A stretch of 6,578 bases of DNA from Streptomyces speibonae. Lineage in GTDB: Bacteria; Actinomycetota; Actinomycetes; Streptomycetales; Streptomycetaceae. Below the pieces are notes generated by a model. The model was not told where the DNA came from, did not search any database, and worked only from the letters and a program-made list of their open reading frames with translations. Made by a program: the position numbers and the translations under genes. Below, piece after piece: positions 1 through 5,196 of this stretch. The DNA is taken from assembly GCA_000715605.1 (NCBI GenBank), contig KL568527.1, positions 30,853 through 37,430 on the forward strand, written 5' to 3'. Position 1 is the stretch's first letter, and every line of letters begins with the position of its first letter.

Positions 1-75
1 GTCACGAAACTTCGAGGTTAACGCGACCAACGTGGTTCCTGCGCTCTGCGCCAGCAACGCCACTTCAGCGTCCAC
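1..75 (-). CDS. Unidentified protein, N-terminal 25 codons only (partial)
   Basis: This is the start of a minus-strand gene that leaves the window at base 1, with no stop in the 25 visible codons. The peptide begins (M)DAEVALLAQSAGTT and continues LVALTSKFRD. Many Streptomyces hypothetical proteins open this way: a short acidic start, then a small-residue helix with an AGTT-like turn. The resemblance is from memory and gives no function. GTG at 73-75 is preferred because GGAGGG (complement of 82-87) lies six bases upstream. The alternative ATG at 79-81 abuts that Shine-Dalgarno directly. The gene is divergent from the coupled pair that begins at 305 and shares its upstream region. A coding call is plausible, but the fragment is short. 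Confidence 0.55.
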   Translation of the reverse strand, partial: MDAEVALLAQSAGTTLVALTSKFRD

Positions 76-91
76 AGACATCCCTCCGCTC

Positions 92-97
92 ACCCTA
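92..97 (-). promoter_or_regulatory. Possible -10 element for the left-edge gene
   Basis: On the minus strand this reads TAGGGT, a reasonable streptomycete -10 hexamer. It sits about 16 bases upstream of the preferred GTG start. No convincing -35 hexamer stands at the right spacing, so the call rests on position and one hexamer only. Confidence 0.2.
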
Positions 98-236
98 TTT
101 TCCGACAGCATCAGATGGAAAGTGTCACCTGTCAGACGTTTGCGCGATCTTCTGTGCGATCAATATCATTCCACCCCCGCGCGGCAGGGAACAAGGAGGA
201 ATCAATCCTCGCCAATACCCCCGGGGTCGGCTCTGA

Positions 237-259
237 CACGTGGTCAGACAGACCATGTG
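237..259. promoter_or_regulatory. Inverted repeat, candidate operator upstream of the 305/567 gene pair
   Basis: CACGTGGTC (237-245) and GACCATGTG (251-259) form a dyad with eight of nine positions complementary and a 5-base AGACA spacer. The dyad lies 45 bases upstream of the ATG at 305. A TAGAGT hexamer at 265-270 could be a -10 element, which would put the dyad over the -35 region, as expected for a repressor site. The repeat is directly visible. Its role as an operator is inference, and no regulator can be assigned. Confidence 0.4.
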
Positions 260-264
260 CGCGG

Positions 265-270
265 TAGAGT
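265..270 (+). promoter_or_regulatory. Possible -10 element for the 305/567 gene pair
   Basis: TAGAGT lies 34 bases upstream of the ATG at 305 and resembles the TANNNT -10 consensus. The sequence about 17 bases further upstream (near TGGTCA, 241-246) is a poor -35 match and falls inside the 237-259 dyad. This would suit a regulated promoter but is not strong evidence for one. Confidence 0.25.
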
Positions 271-304
271 GAGGCATCCCGACCGTATCGAGGGGGCGAG
301 GGAA

Positions 305-574
305 ATGACCAGGCCGTGGGAAGCGGATCCCGACACGAGTTTCAAAAGGCGCCTGGGAAAAACGCCCCAGGAATTAGGTAACACCACTGGAACTCCTGAC
401 TGCCCGGACATCTGGGAACTCGCCAACGGCGACATCGCCGTCATCGGCCGGGACCTCACGCAGTCACTCGGCAAGAACCTTCCCGACGGCGTCTCGATCG
501 GCTCGGACGAACGCCTCGTGGTCATCCCGAGGAACATGATCATCGCGGCGAAGCCGGACATCCCCAGTGTTTGA
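305..574 (+). CDS. Small conserved actinobacterial protein, partner of the DUF6879 gene
   Basis: This encodes an 89-residue soluble protein with no membrane segment. The first 30 residues are basic and look disordered. The C-terminal 60 carry the conserved part: DCPDIWEL, a GDIAVIGRDLT stretch, a DGVSI segment and ERLVVIPR, ending in a KPDIP tail. I recognise this pattern from small Streptomyces proteins commonly encoded just before DUF6879 genes; no biochemical function is known to me. The ATG at 305 is chosen because a purine-rich GGGGCGAGGGAA precedes it and because the conserved part starts well after it. The frame is open further upstream, but that stretch does not look like protein. The stop overlaps the GTG of the next gene by 8 bases (567-574), so the two are almost certainly translationally coupled and probably act together. 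Confidence 0.8.
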   Translation: MTRPWEADPDTSFKRRLGKTPQELGNTTGTPDCPDIWELANGDIAVIGRDLTQSLGKNLPDGVSIGSDERLVVIPRNMIIAAKPDIPSV

Positions 575-1199
575 CTCATTTGCCCATGGCGCCTCCGAAC
601 GTCTCGACCGACCCACGTACCACGCGGATCTCGGCCGGGTCTACTCCAGCGGGATCGGCTTCCTCAACAAGCTCGAGCGCGGCCAGCACTTCCAGGAACG
701 CGGCTTCCCCAGCTGGGAGGCCTTCGCCGGCGGCGACTGGGAGCGGGCCCTGTCCCTGGCCGACGAGAGGCGGGAGGAGTACGCCCGCGAAATCCGGCGT
801 GCGTCGGACCTGGGTGTCACGCACCGCCGTCTCCGGGTGGTGGAGTTCCCGGTGACGCCGTATGTGCAGTGGGAGTTGTTCGTGCTGCGCGTGCGGGTGG
901 ACGTAGGCGATGCGATCAAGGTGATCGACGCTCGGGACATCTCCAGCATTGAGAGGAATCACCTGGTTCCGGAGGTGGTGATTCTCGGTGATGTGGTGAT
1001 GTACGAGGTTGTGTACGACGAGGACGGGAATGCGGCGGGGGCCAACCGCTATACGGACAGCTCTTTGATCCGGGAGACAAATGCCGGGTTCGATGCGCTG
1101 TATGAGCGTGGTGAAGGGTTCTACGAATTCTTCGATCGGGAGATCATGACTCTGGCTCCGCCGCGAGGAGCCAGAGCTGCAACGGGTTTTCGCCGGTAG
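567..1199 (+). CDS. DUF6879 family protein
   Basis: This is a 210-residue protein of the DUF6879 type, a domain common in actinobacteria and without an assigned reaction. The recognisable core runs from about residue 50 to 185. It includes the FAGGDWERALSLADER segment (53-68), the basic GVTHRRLRVVEFP strand (83-95), then PYVQWEL (98-104), in which Y99, W102 and E103 are the family-like residues. A later acidic YEVVYDEDG turn (146-154) precedes a helical C-terminus. The N-terminus is MFDSFAHG, a typical opening for the family. The GTG at 567 overlaps the previous stop, which fixes the start. The last 15 residues (PPRGARAATGFRR region) are arginine-rich and coincide with a hairpin at 1150-1176, so the C-terminus may be an extension through a terminator. 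The neighbouring 89-aa gene is its likely partner. Function remains unknown. Confidence 0.82.
   Translation: MFDSFAHGASERLDRPTYHADLGRVYSSGIGFLNKLERGQHFQERGFPSWEAFAGGDWERALSLADERREEYAREIRRASDLGVTHRRLRVVEFPVTPYVQWELFVLRVRVDVGDAIKVIDARDISSIERNHLVPEVVILGDVVMYEVVYDEDGNAAGANRYTDSSLIRETNAGFDALYERGEGFYEFFDREIMTLAPPRGARAATGFRR
1150..1176 (+). terminator. Hairpin at the 3' end of the DUF6879 gene, possible terminator
   Basis: A perfect 10-bp inverted repeat, CTCTGGCTCC (1150-1159) and GGAGCCAGAG (1167-1176), encloses a 7-base GCCGCGA loop. A TTTT run follows at 1187-1190, ten bases after the stem, too far for a textbook intrinsic terminator. The hairpin lies inside the last 17 codons of the DUF6879 frame, between two convergent genes, so it may terminate from either side. 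Confidence 0.45.
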
Positions 1200-1222
1200 C
1201 GGTGCGATGGGCACTGACCGCG

Positions 1223-2098
1223 TCAGGGCGTGGTCTCCTCCAGCTTGACTGCAGTGGTGGCCGCTTCGTGCAGTTCAGCATCCGCTGGGGCGAAGGTCTC
1301 CTGTTCTTCCACGACTTCGCCGTCCACGACGTCTCCCTCCGGTGCTTGGTGCGACGGGTCCGCCAGGGGCAGGCCGGCGAGGTGCTTCTTGAGCCTCTTG
1401 GCCATCGGGAGGTACGTCGAGAGAGTGAGCCCGCCGGACACGACGGCCCCGATGACGGGGATGGCCTTGGAGACGCCCTTGGCGAAGGACTGCTTGGTCA
1501 TCTGGACGCCGAGGTAAGCCGCGGACTTCTTCACGATCGGGTAGATGACACCCTTGGTGAGCGCCTTCTGCGGCAGCTTCTTCGCGACCTGCTTCGACAG
1601 CATGCCGGCAACCTGGCCCACGGCGGCGTTCGCCGACTGGGTACCGAACATCACGCCGAAGAACAGCGTGAGCACCCCCATCGTCGCGTCATCGACACCC
1701 TCCCCCTCGTCGGCGAACAGATCGGGCCAGCTGTAGAGGTAGGCGAGCTTCTGCGCGATGCGCAGCATGTGGCCGACGTACTGGGCCAGGTCGGCGGGCA
1801 CCGTGGCGGGCAGGGCGAAGACGCCGGGCATCCCGGCGGCGGCCGAGAGAGCGCTGACCTTGGCGGTTTCGTAGCGGATGGAGTCGTTGGCGACCTTGTC
1901 GAGGAGTTCGACAGTGATGCCCGCGGCAGCGGGAGTCTCCTCTATCGCTCGTCGGATCTCTTCCTCGGAGCAGTGGCGAGCGAGCGCACTGCGGAGGTAC
2001 GCCTCCCTGTTGATCCGCACACCGGGGAGCTTCGCTGCCGCCATCAGCACCGCGAAGAAACGCGACTCGGGGTTCTCGACCTCTTTACCCTGCTTCAT
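1223..2098 (-). CDS. EcsC-like family protein
   Basis: This 291-residue protein belongs, by pattern, to an EcsC-like family; actinobacterial members are sometimes auto-named bacteriochlorophyll 4-vinyl reductase, a label I would not trust. Visible order: an N-terminal helical region with LPGVRINREAYL (24-35); a hydrophobic GMPGVFALPATVPADLAQYVGH stretch (89-110); then MLRIAQKLAYLYSWPDL (111-127); a hydrophobic VLTLFFGVMFG segment (142-152); and a second hydrophobic IPVIGAVVSGG stretch (213-223) followed by a lysine-rich helix. The last 45 residues are acidic and probably disordered. The hydrophobic segments suggest membrane association, but there is no signal peptide. The start at ATG 2096-2098 is forced by an in-frame TAG 12 bases upstream. 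Only a weak AGG lies eight bases before it. EcsC in Bacillus is encoded with the Ecs ABC transporter; here no transporter gene is adjacent. The gene stands alone, convergent with the DUF6879 gene. Cellular role unknown. Confidence 0.72.
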   Translation of the reverse strand: MKQGKEVENPESRFFAVLMAAAKLPGVRINREAYLRSALARHCSEEEIRRAIEETPAAAGITVELLDKVANDSIRYETAKVSALSAAAGMPGVFALPATVPADLAQYVGHMLRIAQKLAYLYSWPDLFADEGEGVDDATMGVLTLFFGVMFGTQSANAAVGQVAGMLSKQVAKKLPQKALTKGVIYPIVKKSAAYLGVQMTKQSFAKGVSKAIPVIGAVVSGGLTLSTYLPMAKRLKKHLAGLPLADPSHQAPEGDVVDGEVVEEQETFAPADAELHEAATTAVKLEETTP

Positions 2099-2283
2099 GG
2101 CAGGAACCTACAGTGCCTCCGAGTTGCGAGGGTCAGCATGGATCAGCTTCGTTGAGACCTCGTTACGAGAGTGGCGGTGGTGTGAGAGCCGGCTTCCTTC
2201 ACGATGCCGATCACCGCCCGGGAAGGCGACCGCGGGCGAGCGAAGCGCCGGGTCTGCTGAAGGTGTGCCGTAGGGGTGGGATG

Positions 2284-2325
2284 CGCAGGGCCCTCGGCGA
2301 GACACGTCCGCCGGAGGGCCCTGTG
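2284..2325 (-). terminator. Strong hairpin downstream of the DUF397 gene
   Basis: AGGGCCCTC (2287-2295) pairs perfectly with GAGGGCCCT (2314-2322). The stem extends outward through 2284/2325, including one G-U pair, and inward by GGCG/CGCC (2296-2299 with 2309-2312) after a one-base bulge. The loop is about nine bases. It begins 17 bases after the DUF397 stop on the minus strand and has no T-run, as is common for Streptomyces terminators. It also separates the DUF397 operon from the EcsC-like gene, which reads in the same direction. Confidence 0.7.
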
Positions 2326-2341
2326 GTCGGTGCTACCTCTA

Positions 2342-2545
2342 TCAGCGTGCCGCGAACTCTATGAAGGCGGCCCATGCCGTGGGGTCTACGGCGAGTGGGG
2401 CGCGGGTAGTGTCCTTCGAGTCACGGGCGTAGACGGTGGCGGGGGCAGCGGCAACTTCGACACACTGACCGCCCTCGGCTCCGCTGTAGCTGCTCTTGAC
2501 CCAGACAAGCGCAGGCTCGGGACCGCGCTTTGCTTCAGCGTTCAT
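2342..2545 (-). CDS. DUF397 domain protein (whiJ/abaA-type small regulator)
   Basis: This 67-residue protein is a typical DUF397 member. The hallmark is the WVKSSYSGAEGGQCVEVA motif (residues 15-32), followed by VYARDSKD (38-45) and a C-terminal PTAWAAFIEFA helix (55-65). BldB of Streptomyces belongs to the same family. In many actinobacterial loci such proteins are encoded directly after an XRE-DUF5753 regulator and are thought to act with it. Here the ATG overlaps the regulator's TGA in an ATGA arrangement (2542-2545), showing the ancestral operon. The regulator gene has since been split by an insertion element 446 bp upstream. This gene has therefore lost direct linkage to its native promoter near 5034-5196 and would need read-through from, or a new promoter in, the element. 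The coding sequence itself is intact and of normal length. Confidence 0.92.
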   Translation of the reverse strand: MNAEAKRGPEPALVWVKSSYSGAEGGQCVEVAAAPATVYARDSKDTTRAPLAVDPTAWAAFIEFAAR

Positions 2546-2988
2546 CTCTCTCCCAACAGCTTCTCGATGAAGGCCAGGGACTCACTCGGGGTGAGAGCCT
2601 GCGCTCGGATGATCCCATAGCGTGCGGACAACGCCTGGACTGCATCTCGCTCCGTGACCAGTGTGCTCCGGCCTTGCGCCTCCATGTAACCGACCTGTTG
2701 ACCCTGCCTTGGATTCAGCAAGGTGAACGCGCCGTCCACGCCAGCATTGTCCTGGCGGTCGAGCGGCATCATCTGAAGCTCGACGTTCCGCTTCTGTCCG
2801 AGGAGAAGCAGCTGCTCAAGCTGTCCGCGCCATACCTGCTCACCACCGAGCGGTCGCCGTACAACCGGCTCCTCCATGACGAAGCTCAACAACGGGGCGG
2901 GCCACCTGTCGAAGATCTTCTGCCGTGCGAGCCTTGCTACAACACGCTGCTCGATGGTCGCCTCGTCCAGCAACGGACGCCGCATCCC
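2542..2988 (-). pseudogene. XRE-DUF5753 regulator, 3' fragment (C-terminal half of DUF5753)
   Basis: This is the downstream part of a split regulator gene, 148 codons plus stop. It encodes most of a DUF5753 domain: MRRPLLDEATIEQR, then WPAPLLSFVMEEPVVRRPLGG, QLEQLLLLGQKRNVELQMMP, and the conserved ending ALTPSESLAFIEKLLGER. The helix-turn-helix and the first third of the domain are missing; they lie at 4648-5034, beyond the insertion element. The join is exact: codon 129 (CTA) of the 5' fragment is followed in frame by GGG-ATG-CGG here once the element and one TA are removed, giving 277 residues, the usual family length. An ATG at 2983-2985 could in principle start translation of the fragment, but no clear ribosome binding site precedes it. 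The stop overlaps the DUF397 start. Confidence 0.93.
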
Positions 2989-2990
2989 TA
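2989..2990. repeat. Left copy of the TA target-site duplication
   Basis: TA precedes the left terminal repeat and is matched by TA at 4648-4649 after the right repeat. The reconstructed target reads CCCTAGCA, containing CTAG, the preferred IS630 target with TA duplication. Confidence 0.85.
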
Positions 2991-3017
2991 GTGCCGTGAC
3001 CAGAAAGGTTCACCGGG
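2991..3017 (+). repeat. Left terminal inverted repeat of the IS630-type element
   Basis: It begins GTGCCGTGACC and ends AAGGTTCACCGGG. Against the reverse complement of 4621-4647 it matches 22 of 27 bases, with mismatches at positions 5, 6, 12, 14 and 22. The inner block AAGGTTC and the outer TGACC are perfectly shared. Confidence 0.88.
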
Positions 3018-3093
3018 AAGGAGAGCGGCGAGGGAGCGGCTGGGCCGCTGGAGCGGATCCGGCGGCCCGTGCTGGGCGTGAGAAGATCGCGCC

Positions 3094-3411
3094 GTGACCA
3101 TCCAGCTGCATGACTTCGACGGCGAACAGTCGCTGACGTTGGACGTCGGTGGCCTGGCTGCTGACGTGGCAGTAGCCGATGCAGGGCACGAGCCGAACGG
3201 GTACTTCTGGGAAGGTCTCGTGCGGTTTGCCTGGCCCGACGTCGCCGAGCGCCTCGACTTCGACAGCGAGGCCGGCATGTTCTGCGCGGTCGGGACTCCG
3301 AGTGACCTTGCGCAACTCACGATGGCCCTTGAGTCAGTCATCACGAGCCCCGACGCGGTCCGCGGCATCATCGTCCGGGCGGAGACTTCGGGCTTCGAGT
3401 TCGACGATTAG
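3094..3411 (+). CDS. Imm51-like immunity protein, passenger gene in the insertion element
   Basis: This is a 105-residue, strongly acidic soluble protein. The pattern GHEPNGYFWEGLVRFA (about residues 30-45), then a DFDSEAGMFCAVGTPSDL stretch (56-73) and a C-terminal IIVRAETSGFEFDD, resembles immunity protein family 51, found beside polymorphic toxins; family members are presumed to bind and neutralise a cognate toxin in the cytoplasm. The assignment is by motif recall, not by search. The GTG at 3094 follows a weak GAGAAG. Upstream the frame runs into the terminal repeat region. The gene lies inside the IS630-type element, convergent with the transposase and ending 30 bp from it. No toxin gene is present in the element or window, so it is an orphan immunity gene carried as cargo. 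It could alternatively serve a role unrelated to toxins. Confidence 0.72.
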   Translation: MTIQLHDFDGEQSLTLDVGGLAADVAVADAGHEPNGYFWEGLVRFAWPDVAERLDFDSEAGMFCAVGTPSDLAQLTMALESVITSPDAVRGIIVRAETSGFEFDD

Positions 3412-3441
3412 GAGCTCCAGCGGGCAGGAACACCAGTTCGT

Positions 3442-4563
3442 TCAGGCTGCTGGGGCGAGTGGGCGTCCGCCCCAGCGGATGCCCTTCTCGCTGCGAATGC
3501 GGGCGCGTTCCTTGCGTTGGGCGACGAGTACGTCGGGGTGGCGGGCGTTGGCGTTGCGCCAGCGCAGGTAGCGGTGCAGGGCCCGGGTCTGCGCGGGGTG
3601 GCTGCGATGGTGGGAGTTGGCCAGGGTGAACTGCCGCAGTGGGCCGAAGTGCGCCTCGATCGGATTGGCCCAGGACGCATAGGTCGGGGTGAAGCACAGC
3701 TCGATCTTGTTCCTCTTCGCCCAGCAGCGGATGTCGGCGCCGGTGTGGGCGGAGAGGTTGTCCAGGATGATGTAGATCGGGGCGCCGTCGGGTCGGGCGG
3801 CGCGGATCGACTTGAGCGCGGCCAGCGTGTTGGCGGTGCCCTTGCGGCGGCGGTTGACGCCCCACAACCGGTCGTCGCCGACGGAGTAACAGCCGTGGAA
3901 GTAGGTCACACCATGGGTGCGGCGGTAGGTCGCCGACAGACGGTCGGGCTTGCCCTGCTTCGCCCAGCAGGAGCCTGCGGTGGGCCGGATCCCCAGGGGC
4001 CCGAACTCGTCGAAGGCGAAGACCCGGTCCGGGAAGTGCTCCAGGACGTGCTCGATGCGGTCGAGTTTGGCGTCGCGCTCGGGGTCGGGCGACTCCTTCC
4101 ATGTCTTGGTGCGCTGGAAGGTGATGCCCCTGCGCCGGAGCAGGCACCGTAACGCTTCGCGGCCGATGCGGATGACATGTCCGTGCACGCGGCGCAGGTA
4201 GGCGGCGAGTTTGCGGATCGACCAACGGGTGAAGGGCTGGCCGAGCTTGGTGGGGCGGGTGGTGGCCGTCTGGACGACGAAGTCCTCGTCGTCACGACTG
4301 AGCAGGCGGGGACGGCCTCCCGCCCATCGAGGGTCCAGGCAAGCCAGGCCGATCTCGTTGAACCGGTGGATCACGTCCCGCACTGTGTCCTCGTCGGCCT
4401 GGACCAACTGGGCGATCACCGGGACACGGTTCCCGCCAGCGGACGCGAGCAGCATCATCGCCCGCCGGTAGCGCACCGAGCTTGTACTTCCCCGGCGCAC
4501 GATCTGCTGCAGCTTCTGCCCCTCCTGGTCGGTCAGTCTGCGCACCCGCACAGGCTCGGCCAC
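3442..4563 (-). CDS. IS630-family transposase (DD34E)
   Basis: This 373-residue DDE transposase cuts and joins the element ends at TA sites. The N-terminal third has helix-turn-helix character: VIAQLVQADEDTVRDVI (about 49-65), then the GLACLDPRWAGGRPRLL linker and a second DNA-binding segment, FTRWSIRKLAAYLR (111-124). The catalytic domain follows, with D185 in FAFDEFG, D268 in IILDNLSAH and E303 in ASWANPIEAHFG. Exactly 34 residues separate the second D and the E, the classic IS630/Tc1-mariner spacing. All three residues are present and the frame is unbroken, so the enzyme may be active. The start is uncertain: GTG at 4561-4563 follows GGAGG by four bases, the adjacent GTG at 4564-4566 is too close, and the frame is also open to a TTG at 4618-4620 next to the terminal repeat. 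Confidence 0.93.
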   Translation of the reverse strand: MAEPVRVRRLTDQEGQKLQQIVRRGSTSSVRYRRAMMLLASAGGNRVPVIAQLVQADEDTVRDVIHRFNEIGLACLDPRWAGGRPRLLSRDDEDFVVQTATTRPTKLGQPFTRWSIRKLAAYLRRVHGHVIRIGREALRCLLRRRGITFQRTKTWKESPDPERDAKLDRIEHVLEHFPDRVFAFDEFGPLGIRPTAGSCWAKQGKPDRLSATYRRTHGVTYFHGCYSVGDDRLWGVNRRRKGTANTLAALKSIRAARPDGAPIYIILDNLSAHTGADIRCWAKRNKIELCFTPTYASWANPIEAHFGPLRQFTLANSHHRSHPAQTRALHRYLRWRNANARHPDVLVAQRKERARIRSEKGIRWGGRPLAPAA

Positions 4564-4620
4564 CACACCTCCAGCGATCAGAACGGACGTCACCGCCCAT
4601 CCAACCGCTCCGATCGCCAA

Positions 4621-4647
4621 CCCGGCGAACCTTCCCGGTCAGAGCAC
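4621..4647 (-). repeat. Right terminal inverted repeat of the IS630-type element
   Basis: Read outward-in on the minus strand it starts GTGCTCTGACCGGG and ends AAGGTTCGCCGGG, pairing with 2991-3017. It supplies the stop codon that truncates the regulator's 5' fragment (TGA, 4639-4641). Confidence 0.88.
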
Positions 4648-5034
4648 TAGCAGCGCCCGCGTGTACTCCTCTGTCTGCAACAGGCCGTTCACCACGTGGG
4701 TTTCGTACACGAATAGCTCGACGGCCTCGGCCTCCAACTTGGCCGCATCCTGGAAGAACGCCGGATACTGAGCCCGAGCCACCTCCTCCTTGCCCGCGCT
4801 CAACACCCCACCTGCGCCCAGCACTTCATCCGCCTGGTCGATGAACCTGGGCTGCGGAATACGTCTCGCCTGCTCGAACGACGCGATTGTCGAGGCCGAG
4901 TACCCGGTCAGGGACCCGAGCCCCGCGCGGTCCAGGCCCGCTCGCTCCCGGAACAGCTTCAACTGCCTCCCGAACACGCACAGCATGCCCGTCCCGACCT
5001 CGTACTCTTCCGGCTGCTGAACTTCGTCGTCCAC
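4639..5034 (-). pseudogene. XRE-DUF5753 regulator, 5' fragment (HTH plus start of DUF5753)
   Basis: This is the upstream part of the split regulator. The first 129 codons are native; three element-derived positions (Val, Leu, stop) then close the frame. Residues 22-75 form an XRE helix-turn-helix: FGRQLKLFRERAG, then the SLTGYSASTIASFEQARRIP recognition region. Residues 90-129 are the beginning of DUF5753, with AVELFVYETHVVNGLLQTEEY, a family signature. The preferred GTG start (5032-5034) has AGGAG seven bases upstream; a TTG at 5053-5055 is possible but lacks such a site. Full-length proteins of this type (WhiJ, AbaA OrfC relatives) are DNA-binding regulators of development and antibiotic production. 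A truncated protein might still bind DNA but lacks most of the sensory or partner-binding domain. The gene is divergent from the ATP-binding protein at 5197. Confidence 0.92.
4648..4649. repeat. Right copy of the TA target-site duplication
   Basis: This TA directly follows the right terminal repeat and is the second copy of the duplicated target dinucleotide. The last two bases of the regulator's codon 129 (CTA) fall here. Confidence 0.85.
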
Positions 5035-5196
5035 GCCGCAGCTCCTCTCGTACAACCGCCCAGCCAGCCAACTTCGGGGCCTGGGAATCGGTCACGCCCA
5101 ACACCAGGTACAAGCGCACCAACGGCGTGTACAGCCCGTATCCGTCAGCGCATCGCTCCTGGTCAACGCTACGCAGAGTCCGACACCGTTGACCCT
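5035..5196. promoter_or_regulatory. Divergent promoter region between regulator and ATPase genes, with three GTACA repeats
   Basis: This 162-bp gap must drive both the regulator operon (leftward) and the ATPase gene (rightward). It contains three same-orientation motifs: GTACAACCGC (5050-5059), GTACAAGCGC (5108-5117) and GTACAGCCCG (5129-5138). The first two differ at one position in ten. They could be binding sites for the XRE protein, but this is only a guess from position and repetition. I see no clear -35/-10 pair for either gene. Confidence 0.3.

Larger units (their letters stand above)
2991..4647. mobile_element. IS630-family insertion element (1657 bp) carrying an Imm51-like passenger gene
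   Basis: The element is delimited by 27-bp terminal inverted repeats and by TA duplications, as in the IS630/Tc1-mariner group. It holds a DD34E transposase gene on the minus strand (3442-4563) and a convergent plus-strand gene resembling an Imm51 immunity protein (3094-3411). IS630 elements usually measure about 1.0-1.4 kb with the transposase filling nearly all of it; the roughly 420 bp between the left repeat and the transposase stop is extra. Excision together with one TA restores the interrupted XRE-DUF5753 gene without loss or gain of a base, so the whole 1657 bp, passenger included, entered as a unit. Both open frames are intact, and the ends look recent enough for the element to be mobile. 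Confidence 0.9.

Noticed and set aside
191..210. A near-perfect Shine-Dalgarno, AAGGAGGA, at 194-201 in the left intergenic region
   Set aside because: No ATG, GTG or TTG lies at suitable spacing downstream; the bases also form a small 5-bp dyad (196-200 with 206-210), probably by chance.
32..304. In-frame extension of the 89-aa gene upstream of 305
   Set aside because: The extended peptide has no conserved character, would overlap the left-edge gene and both promoter regions, and a good ribosome binding site precedes the ATG at 305.
1202..2155. A long plus-strand open frame (317 codons) opposite the EcsC-like gene
   Set aside because: Its translation is rich in Arg, Gly and His with no family pattern, typical of an antisense shadow in high-GC DNA; the minus-strand product has a clear family pattern.
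2108..2305. A 65-codon minus-strand frame between the EcsC-like and DUF397 genes
   Set aside because: It spans the upstream region of the EcsC-like gene and reaches into the terminator hairpin, and its Pro/Arg/Ser/His-rich translation resembles no family.
2542..2985. A complete short DUF5753 gene starting at ATG 2985
   Set aside because: The exact in-frame junction with the 5' fragment across the element shows that it is the tail of a split gene, and no ribosome binding site precedes this ATG.
3517..4152. Long plus-strand open frames opposite the transposase
   Set aside because: They are shadows of the transposase, whose DD34E catalytic residues are unambiguous.
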